A stretch of DNA of 64,000 bases from positions 186,001 to 250,000 of the forward strand of contig NZ_RBZQ01000004.1 of assembly GCF_003640395.1 (NCBI RefSeq), given 5' to 3'. Below are positions 1-9,437 of this stretch, in pieces. This DNA comes from Stutzerimonas urumqiensis (GTDB lineage: Bacteria; Pseudomonadota; Gammaproteobacteria; Pseudomonadales; Pseudomonadaceae). Under the pieces are notes generated by a model. That model was not told the DNA's origin. It was given only the letters and a program-made list of their open reading frames with translations, and did no database searches. The translations under genes were made by a program, and so were the position numbers. Numbering within the stretch: position 1 is the stretch's first letter; each line of letters begins with the position of its first letter.

Positions 1-801
1 CTCGCTTCCGGTTCGGTCATCCATGCCTGCCACCATGAGCAGAACATCTTCCGCATGGGCGGGCTGTGGAAGAAACTGCCGCTGGCCTACGCGAGCTTCA
101 TCGTCGGCGGTTCGGCGCTGGCCGCGCTGCCGCTGATCACGGCGGGCTTCTACTCCAAGGACGAGATTCTCTGGGAGGCCTTCGCCACCGGCCACAACGG
201 CTTGCTCTACGCTGGCCTGCTGGGCGCCTTCCTGACCTCGATCTACACCTTCCGGTTGATTTTCATCGCCTTCCACGGCGAGGCGAAGACCGATGCCCAT
301 GCGGGGCACGGGCTGGCCCACAACCTGCCGCTCGGCGTGCTGATCGTGCTGTCCACCTTCATCGGCGCGCTGATCACGCCGCCGCTGGCGGGCGTCCTGC
401 CGGAAAGCTTCGGCCATGCCGGCGGCGAAGCGAAGCACAGCCTGGAGATCGCCTCCGGTGCCATTGCGCTGGCCGGCATCCTGCTCGCCGCGGTGTTGTT
501 CCTTGGCAAGCGGCAGATCGCCCAGGCGATTTCCCGGAGCCTGCCGGGACGCCTGCTTTCGGCCTGGTGGTTCGCCGCGTGGGGCTTCGACTGGCTGTAC
601 GACAAGGTCTTCGTCAAGCCCTACCTGTTCCTGTGCTGGCTGCTGGGTTGGGACCCGGTCGACGTCTCGATCGGCTTGGTGCCCCAGACCGCCCGTGCCG
701 GCAACGCCCTGCTGAGTCGCACCCAGACCGGCCAGCTGCGCTGGTACGCACTGTCCATCGTCGGTGGCGCGGTACTGCTGCTCGGCATCGTTCTGCTCTG
801 A
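1..801 (+). CDS. nuoL: NADH-quinone oxidoreductase subunit L, C-terminal part
   Basis: The reading frame is open from base 1, so the gene is cut by the window edge; 266 C-terminal residues are seen. NuoL is a proton-pumping antiporter-like subunit of the membrane arm of complex I. The visible part starts in the conserved stretch with HACHHEQN, has several hydrophobic helices ([20 protein letters not shown]) and ends in the long amphipathic/terminal helix region typical of NuoL. It is followed 21 bp later by nuoM and then nuoN, the standard end of the nuo operon. An internal ATG at 55 is not the start, because homology clearly continues upstream of it. Confidence 0.96.
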   Translation, partial: LASGSVIHACHHEQNIFRMGGLWKKLPLAYASFIVGGSALAALPLITAGFYSKDEILWEAFATGHNGLLYAGLLGAFLTSIYTFRLIFIAFHGEAKTDAHAGHGLAHNLPLGVLIVLSTFIGALITPPLAGVLPESFGHAGGEAKHSLEIASGAIALAGILLAAVLFLGKRQIAQAISRSLPGRLLSAWWFAAWGFDWLYDKVFVKPYLFLCWLLGWDPVDVSIGLVPQTARAGNALLSRTQTGQLRWYALSIVGGAVLLLGIVLL

Positions 802-822
802 ATTGCGCAAGGACCCTTTACC

Positions 823-2355
823 GTGATTCTGCCCTGGCTAATCCTGATTCCCTTCATCGGCGGGCTGCTCTGCTGGCTGGTCGAACGCTTCGACCAGACG
901 CTGCCGCGCTGGATCGCCCTGCTGACGATGTCACTGCTGTTCGGCCTCGGCCTGTGGCTCTGGGCCACCGGCGACTACAGCCTGGCGCCGGCCCCGGATG
1001 CCGGCGCCAACTGGGCCGTCGAGTTCAAGTACGTCTGGATCGAGCGATTCGGCATCAACCTGCACCTGGCGCTCGACGGCCTGTCGCTGCTGATGGTCCT
1101 GCTGACCGGTCTGCTCGGTGTGCTATCGGTGCTCTGCTCCTGGAAGGAAATCCAGCGCCACGTCGGTTTCTTCCACCTCAACCTGATGTGGATTCTCGGC
1201 GGCGTGGTGGGGGTGTTCCTGTCCCTGGATCTGTTCCTGTTCTTCCTGTTCTGGGAAATGATGCTGGTGCCGATGTACTTCCTCATCGCGCTCTGGGGAC
1301 ACAGTTCCAGCGAAGGCAAGCGCTCGCGCATCAATGCGGCGACCAAGTTCTTCATCTACACCCAGGCGAGCGGCCTGGTGATGCTGGTGGCCATTCTCGG
1401 GTTGGTACTGGTGCACTACCACGACAGCGGCGTGCTGACCTTCGACTACGCCCTGCTGCTCGATGCCCAGCTTGACCCGGCCATCGAGTACCTGCTGATG
1501 CTCGGGTTCTTCATCGCGTTCGCGGTGAAGTTTCCCATCGTGCCCCTGCACGCCTGGCTGCCCCATGCGCATGCCCAGGCGCCGACGGCCGGTTCGGTCG
1601 ACCTGGCGGGCATCCTGCTGAAGACGGCGGCCTACGGCATGATCCGCTTCGCGCTGCCGCTGTTTCCCAATGCTTCGGTCGATTTCGCGCCGATCGCGAT
1701 GGTCCTGGGCCTGGTCGGCATCTTCTATGGCGCGCTGTTGTCCTTCGCACAGACCGACATCAAGCGCCTCGTCGCCTACTCCAGCATCTCGCACATGGGC
1801 TTCGTGCTGATCGGCATCTATTCCGGCAGCGAGCTCGCCCTGCAGGGCGCGGTGGTGCTGATGATCGCGCACGGTCTGTCAGCCGCGGCGCTGTTCATCC
1901 TCTGTGGCCAGCTGTACGAGCGGCTGCATACCCGGGACATGCGCGAGATGGGCGGCCTGTGGTCACGGCTGCGCTGGCTGCCGGCGCTCAGTCTGTTCTT
2001 CGCGGCGGCTTCGCTGGGCCTGCCGGGCACGGGCAATTTCGTCGGTGAGTTCGTCGTGCTCTTCGGCGCGTTCGAGCGCATGCCCTGGATCGTGGTCATA
2101 GCGACCTTCGGCGTGGTCCTCGCGTCGATCTACTCGCTGGCGATGGTGCACCGCGCGCATTTCGGACCGGCCAAGGCGCAAGGCGCATTGCCCGGGATGG
2201 ATGCCCGCGAGCTCGGCATGATTCTGCTGCTGGCGGTGCTGCTGGTGCTGCTGGGCGTCTATCCGCAGCCGGTGTTCGATACCACGCAGGCCAGCATGAA
2301 CGGCGTCCAGCAGTGGATCACCACGGCTCTCTCCCCTCTCGCTTCGATCCGGTAG
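823..2355 (+). CDS. nuoM: NADH-quinone oxidoreductase subunit M
   Basis: NuoM (510 aa, normal length) is the second antiporter-like proton-pumping subunit of complex I in the inner membrane. The start is GTG at 823, preceded by an AAGGA-type ribosome site at about 809, and it gives the usual short first helix. Conserved features include [16 protein letters not shown] with the membrane glutamate of the pumping channel, [18 protein letters not shown] with a key lysine, and LLKTAAYG. About 14 hydrophobic helices can be seen. It lies 21 bp after nuoL and 6 bp before nuoN, so it is part of the same transcript. Confidence 0.97.
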   Translation: MILPWLILIPFIGGLLCWLVERFDQTLPRWIALLTMSLLFGLGLWLWATGDYSLAPAPDAGANWAVEFKYVWIERFGINLHLALDGLSLLMVLLTGLLGVLSVLCSWKEIQRHVGFFHLNLMWILGGVVGVFLSLDLFLFFLFWEMMLVPMYFLIALWGHSSSEGKRSRINAATKFFIYTQASGLVMLVAILGLVLVHYHDSGVLTFDYALLLDAQLDPAIEYLLMLGFFIAFAVKFPIVPLHAWLPHAHAQAPTAGSVDLAGILLKTAAYGMIRFALPLFPNASVDFAPIAMVLGLVGIFYGALLSFAQTDIKRLVAYSSISHMGFVLIGIYSGSELALQGAVVLMIAHGLSAAALFILCGQLYERLHTRDMREMGGLWSRLRWLPALSLFFAAASLGLPGTGNFVGEFVVLFGAFERMPWIVVIATFGVVLASIYSLAMVHRAHFGPAKAQGALPGMDARELGMILLLAVLLVLLGVYPQPVFDTTQASMNGVQQWITTALSPLASIR

Positions 2356-2361
2356 TCGCGC

Positions 2362-3831
2362 ATGGAACTCACACAACAACACTTCATTGCCCTGCTGCCG
2401 CTGCTGCTCGCCAGCGCGACGCTCGTGACCGTGATGCTGGCCATCGCCTGGCGCCGCAGCCACGGCTTGAGCTTCGTGCTGAGCGCGATCGGCCTGACGG
2501 CAGCGCTGCTCTCCATACCGATGGCGCGTGAAAGCGGCGTCGCGGGCGTCACCTCACTGCTGTTGCTCGATGACTTCGCCTACTTCCACAGCGCGCTGAT
2601 CCTGGTGTCGACGCTCGCCTGCATGACGCTGGCGCACGCCTACCTTGGCGAGAAGCCTGGCGCCGACGGCTTTCCCGGCAACCGCGAGGAGCTGTACCTG
2701 CTGCTGACGCTGTCGGCGACTGGCGGCATGGTACTGGTCAGTGCCCAGCACCTCGCGGCGCTGTTCGTCGGCCTGGAGCTGCTGTCGGTGCCGGTCTACG
2801 GACTGGTGGCCTACGCCTTCTTCAGCCGGCGCTCGCTGGAGGCTGGCATCAAGTACATGGTGCTCTCGGCCGCCGGCAGTGCCTTTCTGCTGTTCGGCAT
2901 GGCCCTGCTCTATGCCGAGTCCGGGACGCTCGCTTTCACCGGCATCGGCGCCAGCCTCGCGACGCACCTTGCCTCACCGCTGGTGCAGACGGGTGTCGTC
3001 ATGATGCTCATCGGCCTAGCCTTCAAGCTGTCGCTGGTGCCCTTCCATCTCTGGACGCCCGACGTGTACGAGGGCGCGCCGGCGCCGGTCTCCGCCTTTC
3101 TCGCCACGGCAAGCAAGGTGGCGGTGTTCGCGGTGCTGCTGCGCCTTTACCTGATGTCGCCGGCAACCGGTGACGGCTGGCTGACCGACGCGCTGACGGT
3201 GATCGCCATCGCGTCGATCCTTGGCGGCAACCTGCTGGCCCTGAACCAGAGCAATCTCAAGCGCCTGCTCGGCTACTCGTCGATCGCCCACTTCGGTTAT
3301 CTGCTGGTTGCGTTGATTGCCAGCAATGGCTTCGCCGTCGAGGCGGTGGGCGTCTATCTGGTGACCTACGTGCTGACCAGCCTGGGGGCGTTCGGCGTGG
3401 TGACGCTGATGTCCAGCCCCTACAACGGGCGCGACGCCGATGCGCTCTACGAGTACCGCGGCCTGTTCTGGCGGCGCCCCTACCTTACGGCCGTGCTGAC
3501 CGTGATGATGCTGTCGCTGGCCGGCATTCCGCTGACCGCGGGCTTCATCGGCAAGTTCTACATCATCACCACCGGTGTCGAATCCCAGCTGTGGTGGCTG
3601 CTCGGTGCGCTGATCATCGGCAGCGCGATCGGCCTGTATTACTACCTGCGTGTGATGGTCACGCTGTACCTGGTCGAGCCGGGTATCCGTCGGCATGATG
3701 CCCCGCAGGATTGGGGCCAGCGTGCCGGCGGCATCATGCTCATGGCGATCGTGATTCTGGCGCTGTTCCTGGGCGTATACCCCCAGCCGCTGCTGGAACT
3801 GGCCCAACAGGCCGGTTTCGCGGCGCTCTGA
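2362..3831 (+). CDS. nuoN: NADH-quinone oxidoreductase subunit N
   Basis: NuoN (489 aa) is the third antiporter-like subunit of complex I and closes the nuo operon. The protein is almost entirely hydrophobic helices. It contains the family stretches ISAQHLAALFVGLELLSV-like around residue 130, LAFKLSLVPFHLWTPDVYEG around residue 220 with the conserved membrane lysine, and LAGIPLTAGFIGKFYI near residue 390. It starts 6 bp after nuoM stops and is followed within 13 bp by an intrinsic terminator, so it is the last nuo gene. No anomalies were seen. Confidence 0.97.
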   Translation: MELTQQHFIALLPLLLASATLVTVMLAIAWRRSHGLSFVLSAIGLTAALLSIPMARESGVAGVTSLLLLDDFAYFHSALILVSTLACMTLAHAYLGEKPGADGFPGNREELYLLLTLSATGGMVLVSAQHLAALFVGLELLSVPVYGLVAYAFFSRRSLEAGIKYMVLSAAGSAFLLFGMALLYAESGTLAFTGIGASLATHLASPLVQTGVVMMLIGLAFKLSLVPFHLWTPDVYEGAPAPVSAFLATASKVAVFAVLLRLYLMSPATGDGWLTDALTVIAIASILGGNLLALNQSNLKRLLGYSSIAHFGYLLVALIASNGFAVEAVGVYLVTYVLTSLGAFGVVTLMSSPYNGRDADALYEYRGLFWRRPYLTAVLTVMMLSLAGIPLTAGFIGKFYIITTGVESQLWWLLGALIIGSAIGLYYYLRVMVTLYLVEPGIRRHDAPQDWGQRAGGIMLMAIVILALFLGVYPQPLLELAQQAGFAAL

Positions 3832-3843
3832 CCGAACGACCCT

Positions 3844-3866
3844 GCCGCCCTTTCGGGCGGCCTTTG
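3844..3866 (+). terminator. intrinsic terminator of the nuo operon
   Basis: A perfect 7-bp stem GCCGCCC / GGGCGGC with a TTTC loop, followed by CTTT. It starts 12 bp after the nuoN stop codon and separates nuo from the copper chaperone gene. Confidence 0.8.
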
Positions 3867-3881
3867 CATGAGGATGCCGAT

Positions 3882-4388
3882 ATGCGCATGCAGCTTTTAG
3901 CCCTTGGTCTGGCCGGCGCCATGATCGCGCCGGTGACGTTCGCTGATCATGCCGGACACACCGGTGCTCACCATGCCGTTGCCAGCGGCGAGGCCGTCTC
4001 GATAAAGGACGCCTGGGCACGCGAGATGCCGCCCGGCTCGCCCGCCACCGCGGCCTACCTGGGCATCCACAACGGAACCGACCAGCCGCGCAGGCTCATC
4101 GGCGTCAGCAGCACGGTCGCGGAAAAGGCCGAGCTGCACACCAGCCGGCGCGAGGGCGACATGGTCCGGATGGAGCGGCTCGAGGCGATCGAGATTCCTG
4201 CGAACGGCGGCGTCGAGCTCGCACCTGGCGGCCATCACGTGATGCTGATGGGGCTCGAGCGCCCGCTCGCTGCCGGGGATACCTTCAGCTTGACGCTGGA
4301 ATTCGCTGACGGTGAGACCCGTGCCGTCGACGTCGAGGTGCGGGGCCAGGCCCCCGGCGACGCGCACGGTGCGCACGCGGATCACTGA
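3882..4388 (+). CDS. periplasmic copper chaperone PCu(A)C family
   Basis: A 168-residue secreted protein. Residues 1-21 form a signal peptide with likely cleavage after TFA. PCu(A)C proteins bind Cu(I) in the periplasm and deliver it to the CuA/CuB centres of cytochrome oxidases. The diagnostic motif H-X10-M-X21-H-X-M is complete: H86, M97, H119 and M121. His-rich stretches flank the domain at both ends (HAGHTGAHH near residue 23 and a HGAHADH tail), which could add metal affinity. The start ATG at 3882 has AGGA at 3871 and gives a clean signal peptide; upstream in-frame ATGs run through the nuo terminator and are rejected. It is a single gene, convergent with the yicG-like gene. Confidence 0.9.
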   Translation: MRMQLLALGLAGAMIAPVTFADHAGHTGAHHAVASGEAVSIKDAWAREMPPGSPATAAYLGIHNGTDQPRRLIGVSSTVAEKAELHTSRREGDMVRMERLEAIEIPANGGVELAPGGHHVMLMGLERPLAAGDTFSLTLEFADGETRAVDVEVRGQAPGDAHGAHADH

Positions 4389-4391
4389 GGT

Positions 4392-4417
4392 GAGGTGGCG
4401 GCCGTGCCGCCTACCTC
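4392..4417 (+). terminator. hairpin after the copper chaperone gene
   Basis: GAGGTGGCGGC pairs with GCCGCC-T-ACCTC around a CGT loop: 11 bp with one bulged base, beginning 3 bp after the stop codon. It has no T tract, so it may be a weak terminator or a 3'-end stabiliser. Confidence 0.4.
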
Positions 4418-4489
4418 GATGCGCATGATCGAAACCCTTACGACGGCGCCGGCTGCGCCAACCGTGGAGCGTCAGCCGGCTGAGGCCGA

Positions 4490-5137
4490 TCAGCCGCGCG
4501 GCTGATCGGAAGACTTGTCCAGATCCAGCAGGTGGAAGCGCGGCAGCGCGAGATGCCAGCGGATCGCGGCCAGGCGGATGAGCAGCACGGTCAGCATCGC
4601 CAGCCCGGTATCGACCCAGTGGGGCGTGCCCATCTCCCGCAGCAGGATGAACGCCAGCGAGCCGGCCAGGCAGGCGGTGGCGTAGATCTCCTTCTGGAAA
4701 ATCAGCGGAATCTCGTTGCACAGCACGTCGCGAATGACCCCGCCGGCCACCCCGGTCATCACGCCCATGATCAGCGCCGTGCTGACCGGCACTTGATGCT
4801 GCAACGCCACCTCCGTCCCGATGACCGTGAACACCGCAAGACCGAAGGCATCGGAAACCAGCAGGCCGGTTTCGTGGATCGGCCGGGTCACGCGCACCCA
4901 GAGCACCGTCCCGATCGCTGCCAGCGACGCGACGATGATGTAGCCGTCGTCGCGAATCCAGCTCACCGGATGGTTGTCGAGAATGACATCGCGCAGCGTC
5001 CCGCCGCCGAGCGCGGTGACGACCGCCATGACCAGCACGCCGAACAGGTCCATCGATTTGCGGCCCGCCATCAGCGCGCCGGTGATGGCGAAGACCGCGA
5101 CGCCGAACAGGTCGGCTACGTAGAAAAGGGTCTCCAT
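4490..5137 (-). CDS. TRIC/YicG (UPF0126) family inner-membrane protein
   Basis: A 215-residue membrane protein with the internal duplication of the UPF0126/YicG family. The first repeat carries GGGTLRDVILDNHP and the second AGGVIRDVLCNEIP, each after a glycine-rich helix; about seven hydrophobic segments are visible. The family is related to TRIC channels, and some members are annotated as glycine transporters; the substrate here cannot be read from sequence. The ATG at 5137 begins METLFYVADLFGVAVFAITG, the usual N terminus; the open frame upstream overlaps gor and is not used. The gene starts only 4 bp after the gor stop, so it is very probably co-transcribed with gor. Confidence 0.85.
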   Translation of the reverse strand: METLFYVADLFGVAVFAITGALMAGRKSMDLFGVLVMAVVTALGGGTLRDVILDNHPVSWIRDDGYIIVASLAAIGTVLWVRVTRPIHETGLLVSDAFGLAVFTVIGTEVALQHQVPVSTALIMGVMTGVAGGVIRDVLCNEIPLIFQKEIYATACLAGSLAFILLREMGTPHWVDTGLAMLTVLLIRLAAIRWHLALPRFHLLDLDKSSDQPRG

Positions 5138-5141
5138 GTCG

Positions 5142-6500
5142 TCAGATTGCCGTGGGAATGCGCATGGTGACGAACTCTTCGGCGGCGGTCGGATGAATCC
5201 CGATGGTTTCGTCGAACTGCCGCTTGGTCGCACCGGCCTTCAGCGCGATGGCGAGCCCCTGCATGATCTCGCCCGCTTCGGGGCCGGCCATGTGGCAACC
5301 GAGCACGCGGTCGGTGTCGGCATCAACGACCAGCTTCATCAGGCTGCGTTCCAGACTGCTGGTCATGGTGAGCTTCATGGGGCGGAAACGGCTCTCGAAC
5401 ACCACTACCTTGTGGCCCGCGGCGCGCGCCTCCTCTTCGGTCAGGCCAACGGTCGCCATGTTCGGCAGGCTGAACACGGCCGTCGGAATGTGCGCGTAAT
5501 CGACCGGACGGTACTGCTCGGGCTTGAACAGGCGACGCGCAACGGCCATGCCTTCGGCGAGCGCAACCGGCGTCAGCGGCACCTTGCCGATCACGTCTCC
5601 GATCGCCAGGATCGAGGGCGTCGAGGTCTGGTATTGCTCGTTCACCCGAATGAAGCCCTTGTCGTTCAGCGGGACATCGACGTTTTCCAACCCCAGGTTG
5701 TCGAGCATCGGCCGACGGCCCGTCGCATACAGGACGCAGTCGGCGACCATGACACGCCCGTCTTTCAGGGTCGCCTGGATGGCGCCATCCTCCAGTCGAT
5801 CCAGCCGCGCGATGTCCGCATTGAATTGCAGGTCGAGGTCTTTCTTGATCAGCTCGTCCTTCAGGTGATCGCGCAGGGACAGATCGAAGCCCCGCAGGAA
5901 CAGCTCACCGCGATACAGCAGTCGCGTTTCGGCCCCGCAGGCATTGAAGATCGAGGCGAACTCCACCGCGATGTAGCCGCCGCCAACCACCAGTACGCGT
6001 TTCGGCAGGCGCTCCAGGTAGAAGGCCTCGTTCGACGTGATGGCCAGTTCTCGCCCCGGCACGTCCGGCACGAACGGCCAACCGCCCGTGGCGATGAGAA
6101 TGTGCTCGGCGGTGTGGCGACGGCCGTCGACCTCGACCGTATGCGGATCGAGAATCGTCGCGTGCGCTTCGAGCAGGGTCACGCCGCTGTCGGTCAGCAG
6201 CTTGCCGTAGATGCCGTTCAGGCGCTCGATTTCACGGTTCTTGTTGGCGATCAGCGTCGGCCAGTCGAAGGTCGCGCCGTCGATCGACCAGCCGTATCCC
6301 TGCGCCTCGCCGAGGTCCTCGGCATAGTGGGCGCCGTAGACGAGCAGTTTTTTCGGTACGCAACCGACGTTGACGCAGGTGCCGCCCAGGTAGCGGCTTT
6401 CGGCGATGGCCACGCGGGCGCCGAAGCCCGCCGCGAACCGAGCCGCGCGTACGCCACCGGAGCCTGCGCCGATGACGAAGAGATCGAAGTCGTAAGCCAT
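5142..6500 (-). CDS. gor: glutathione-disulfide reductase
   Basis: A 452-residue flavoprotein that reduces oxidised glutathione with NADPH in the cytoplasm. The FAD-binding fingerprint [11 protein letters not shown] is at residues 11-21. The redox-active disulfide CVNVGC is C42/C47. The pyridine nucleotide motif [12 protein letters not shown] lies near residue 170 and is followed by arginines ([13 protein letters not shown]) that favour NADPH. The catalytic GIHPTAAEE is near the C terminus. The ATG at 6500 has GGAGA about 10 nt upstream. The gene is divergent from the glyoxalase-like gene (67 bp between) and the yicG-like gene follows after 4 bp. The P. aeruginosa gor locus has the same glyoxalase-like and galU neighbours. 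Confidence 0.96.
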   Translation of the reverse strand: MAYDFDLFVIGAGSGGVRAARFAAGFGARVAIAESRYLGGTCVNVGCVPKKLLVYGAHYAEDLGEAQGYGWSIDGATFDWPTLIANKNREIERLNGIYGKLLTDSGVTLLEAHATILDPHTVEVDGRRHTAEHILIATGGWPFVPDVPGRELAITSNEAFYLERLPKRVLVVGGGYIAVEFASIFNACGAETRLLYRGELFLRGFDLSLRDHLKDELIKKDLDLQFNADIARLDRLEDGAIQATLKDGRVMVADCVLYATGRRPMLDNLGLENVDVPLNDKGFIRVNEQYQTSTPSILAIGDVIGKVPLTPVALAEGMAVARRLFKPEQYRPVDYAHIPTAVFSLPNMATVGLTEEEARAAGHKVVVFESRFRPMKLTMTSSLERSLMKLVVDADTDRVLGCHMAGPEAGEIMQGLAIALKAGATKRQFDETIGIHPTAAEEFVTMRIPTAI

Positions 6501-6567
6501 GAGTCTATGTCTCCATGCAGGCGCGTAGCATAACGAGCGCGCCCGGCCCAATCATAGGAGCACGTGC

Positions 6568-6990
6568 ATGCCCACCCTTACCCACGTCGCGCTGCATGTC
6601 CCGGACCTCGAGGCAAGCATCGCGTTCTTCCGACGCTATTGCGGCATGGAGGTGTTTCACGAACGCCCCGGCAAGGGCTCCCGCATCGTCTGGATGGCGG
6701 AACCCGGCCGCGAGCGCGAGTTCATCTTCGTGATCATGCCGGGCGGCCAGCCTCGCGCCGAACAGCCCGGCGACTATGGGCACCTTGGCTTCGCCGTTGC
6801 CAGCCGCGAGGAGGTCGACGCGATTGCCGAGCGCGCCCGCGCCGATGGCTGCCTGCTGTGGGAGCCGCGGGACGAGCCCTTCCCCGTCGGCTACTACTGC
6901 GGCGTGCGCGATCCATCCGGGCAATACGTCGAGTTCAGCTATGGCCAACCGCTCGGACCCGGCGCGCAGGATCTGCCGAGCCCCGAATGA
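6568..6990 (+). CDS. VOC-superfamily glyoxalase I-like protein
   Basis: A 140-residue vicinal-oxygen-chelate protein with two beta-alpha-beta-beta-beta modules. All four metal-ligand positions of bacterial glyoxalase I can be matched by eye: H6, E51, H72 and E122. It may therefore be a metal-dependent lactoylglutathione lyase or a relative such as a ring-cleavage dioxygenase-like enzyme; annotations in pseudomonads vary (the P. aeruginosa neighbour PA2024 is called a dioxygenase). The ATG at 6568 has TAGGAG at 6555. Its position opposite the glutathione reductase gene suits a role in glutathione-dependent detoxification. The stop codon touches the galU terminator. Confidence 0.85.
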   Translation: MPTLTHVALHVPDLEASIAFFRRYCGMEVFHERPGKGSRIVWMAEPGREREFIFVIMPGGQPRAEQPGDYGHLGFAVASREEVDAIAERARADGCLLWEPRDEPFPVGYYCGVRDPSGQYVEFSYGQPLGPGAQDLPSPE

Positions 6991-7012
6991 AAAAGGCCAC
7001 CCGAGGGTGGCC
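6990..7012 (-). terminator. intrinsic terminator of galU
   Basis: Read on the minus strand, an 8-bp GC-rich stem (GGCCACCC / GGGTGGCC) is followed by TTTTT. It sits 18 bp after the galU stop and overlaps the stop codon of the convergent VOC gene. On the plus strand the tail is poor in T, so it mainly serves galU. Confidence 0.85.
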
Positions 7013-7030
7013 CTGTTCGCCGCGCAGGCC

Positions 7031-7870
7031 TCAGAAGGCCTTGCCGGTCAGATAGAAGTTCTCGTAGCAGAAGTTGGTTGCCGCGATGTACCCCTCGGCG
7101 CTGCCGCAGTCGAAGCGCTGGCCTTTGAATTTGTACGCCAGCACGCAACCGTCCTGGGCCTGACGCATCAGCGCGTCGGTGATCTGGATCTCCCCGCCCT
7201 TGCCCGGCTCGGTCTGCTCGATGAGTTCGAAGATGTCCGGCGTCAGGATGTAGCGACCGATGATCGCCAGGTTGGAAGGTGCGTCCTCGGGCTTGGGTTT
7301 CTCGACCATGTGGCTGACGCGGAAGATGTCGTCACGGATCATCTCGCCGGCGATCACACCGTACTTGCTGGTCTCTTCCGGCGGCACTTCCTGGATGGCG
7401 ACGATCGAGCAGCGGAACTGGTTGTACAGCTTCACCATCTGCGCCAGCACCGGATCGCCGTCGACATTGATGCAGAGGTCATCGGCGAGCACGACGGCGA
7501 AGGGTTCGTCGCCAATCAGCGGACGCCCGCTGAGAATCGCATGGCCCAGGCCCTTCATCTCGACCTGGCGGGTGTAGGAAAAGCTGCACTCATCGATCAG
7601 GCGGCGAATCCCGACCAGGTACTTTTCCTTGTCGGTGTTGCGGATCTGATGCTCCAGCTCGTAGCTGATGTCGAAGTGATCTTCCAGCGAACGCTTGCCG
7701 CGGCCGGTAACCACGGAAATCTGGTTGAGCCCTGCGGCCAGTGCCTCCTCCACCCCGTACTGGATCAGGGGCTTGTTCACCACGGGCAACATTTCCTTGG
7801 GCATCGCCTTGGTGGCAGGCAGGAAGCGCGTTCCATAGCCGGCCGCTGGGAAAAGGCATTTCTTGATCAT
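7031..7870 (-). CDS. galU: UTP-glucose-1-phosphate uridylyltransferase
   Basis: GalU (279 aa) makes UDP-glucose from UTP and glucose 1-phosphate, supplying LPS core, exopolysaccharide and trehalose or galactose metabolism. The nucleotidyltransferase signature GYGTRFLPATKAMPKEM is at residues 11-27. The metal/uridine site VLADDL is near residue 128, EKPKPEDAPSN near residue 190 and GKGGEIQITDAL near residue 225. The ATG at 7870 has AAGGAC upstream. It is a single gene with its own terminator. The 233 bp upstream hold no convincing gene or promoter that I can name. Confidence 0.97.
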   Translation of the reverse strand: MIKKCLFPAAGYGTRFLPATKAMPKEMLPVVNKPLIQYGVEEALAAGLNQISVVTGRGKRSLEDHFDISYELEHQIRNTDKEKYLVGIRRLIDECSFSYTRQVEMKGLGHAILSGRPLIGDEPFAVVLADDLCINVDGDPVLAQMVKLYNQFRCSIVAIQEVPPEETSKYGVIAGEMIRDDIFRVSHMVEKPKPEDAPSNLAIIGRYILTPDIFELIEQTEPGKGGEIQITDALMRQAQDGCVLAYKFKGQRFDCGSAEGYIAATNFCYENFYLTGKAF

Positions 7871-8103
7871 GTGAGTCCTTGAGTGAAATTCCAGTTTTGA
7901 CGCAGTGCCTGAGCTTCAGGCGATAGCTGCCTTGCGGTGAGCGATCTCACGCCATGACCGCGACAGAAGCGAGGGCCAGGACAGGACCGTATCGCTACGA
8001 CCACCAATCGTCGTTGGGGTTCGCCATCATCGACACGAACGGATGGACGACCCCCGCGGCGGGCTCTAGCGTGGGGCCGCCCGAGGGAAATGTCCATGCG
8101 CCA

Positions 8104-9291
8104 TCAGTCGCCGATAATGGTGATGGTGTTCGAAACCGGGAGGTCCTTGACGGACTGCACCTGGGCCAGCAACTGGGTGATGATCGACAGCACCTCGCCG
8201 GAGAAGCCAGCGGCCTCGCCGAGCGGAATGGCGTAGTCGGTATCGGCGAAGGTGGTGCGGACGGCCGCGTCTTGCGTCAGCAGCGGATCCCGCCAGACGA
8301 CCATCAGCGGCTTGGCCCCCGATGCGCCGGGAATGTCGAGGGGGCGGCCCAAGGCTTGCTGGACACCGATCAGGTCGCCGAGGTAGTCGAGTATCTCGGC
8401 CAGCGATCGCGTGTCGAGCCGAATCGTTCCGAGCTCGGGGGTCCGAAACGTCACCTGCGCGGTACCGGTGCTGCCGAAGAACGTCGGATCGGTCACCTCG
8501 TAGCGCCGCGGCGCCGCGGCACCGGCGCACTGGGCCTGCTTGAACAGCGCTTCATGCGGCGCGGCGAAACAGAACCGCGCGCTCTGGGCTATCTGTCTGA
8601 GCTGGTAACGGTTTTCCCCGACCTTCTCGATGGTCATCTTCTCCTTGCGGACTGCCAGGATCTGATCGAGGGTCGGCGGCTTCTTCAGGCGCAGTTCCGG
8701 CCCGTAGTCGCGCACGAGGGTGACGCTTTCAGTGGTCAGCCCCTGCTCTATCAGGCGCTTGAGCAGCTTCTGGAACAGGTCGAATTGTTCAAGGTTCTCC
8801 GGGTCGTTGCGAAAGACCTGGTTGCCGTTGGCGCCGGAAATCACGACCTGCTCGAGAAAGAGCGACAGCACCAGTTGCGTCGTCCTGTCCTGCCGCAGGT
8901 AGAAGTCCAGCGTGCGGGTGTCGACCGGCGCAACGTAGCCGCGATAGAACTCCTGGTTGCCTTGTGTGGACACCTCGAACGAGGGGCCCTGCTCGATCGA
9001 CATGTGCGGGTTGAAGCCGAAACTGGACGTCGCATCGCCGCCGAAGGGCAGGTTCAGGTTCGCGCCGGCATAGATGCGGCTGCGCCCACGGATGGTCGCC
9101 AGGGTCGTGAAATGCGCCGGCAGGGAGAGGCTTCGGCGAACGATGTTCAGCAGCAACGCCTGGTCCTGCAGCGTGCCGTACTCGCGGTTGATGTCGCTCA
9201 TCGAGGCCGACAGGCGCTTGCCACCCGTGCAGCCCGCCAGTAACAGGAAGATCAAGGCCAGCGTCATCAGACGCATGCCGGAGCGGAGCAT
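8104..9291 (-). CDS. uncharacterised lipoprotein, about 395 aa
   Basis: I do not recognise a characterised family. The chosen ATG at 9291 has GAAGGA 8-10 nt upstream and gives a lipoprotein signal with lipobox LLLAGC around residue 20; longer starts would bury this signal. The mature protein begins with a short helical stretch (YGTLQDQALLLNIVRR) that I have seen in other hypothetical proteobacterial lipoproteins. A glycine-rich segment follows (AGANLNLPFGGDATSSFGFN), then a mixed helix/strand region with two close cysteines (FCFAAPHEALFKQAQC) that could form a disulfide. The C terminus is NTITIIGD. It is probably anchored in the outer membrane. It is divergent from the RcsF-like lipoprotein with 146 bp between them. 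Confidence 0.8.
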   Translation of the reverse strand: MLRSGMRLMTLALIFLLLAGCTGGKRLSASMSDINREYGTLQDQALLLNIVRRSLSLPAHFTTLATIRGRSRIYAGANLNLPFGGDATSSFGFNPHMSIEQGPSFEVSTQGNQEFYRGYVAPVDTRTLDFYLRQDRTTQLVLSLFLEQVVISGANGNQVFRNDPENLEQFDLFQKLLKRLIEQGLTTESVTLVRDYGPELRLKKPPTLDQILAVRKEKMTIEKVGENRYQLRQIAQSARFCFAAPHEALFKQAQCAGAAAPRRYEVTDPTFFGSTGTAQVTFRTPELGTIRLDTRSLAEILDYLGDLIGVQQALGRPLDIPGASGAKPLMVVWRDPLLTQDAAVRTTFADTDYAIPLGEAAGFSGEVLSIITQLLAQVQSVKDLPVSNTITIIGD

Positions 9292-9437
9292 TCGCGGGTC
9301 CTTCTGGCTGGTTTCGGCAAACCGGCAACGGCCGGGAATGCTTCGACTGCCATGACGGCCTCTTGGTGCCCGCGTGTCGCACTTCGGGCACGGCGACCTG
9401 TCGAGATAGGACACCTGACTGATTTCGACGGCTTTAT

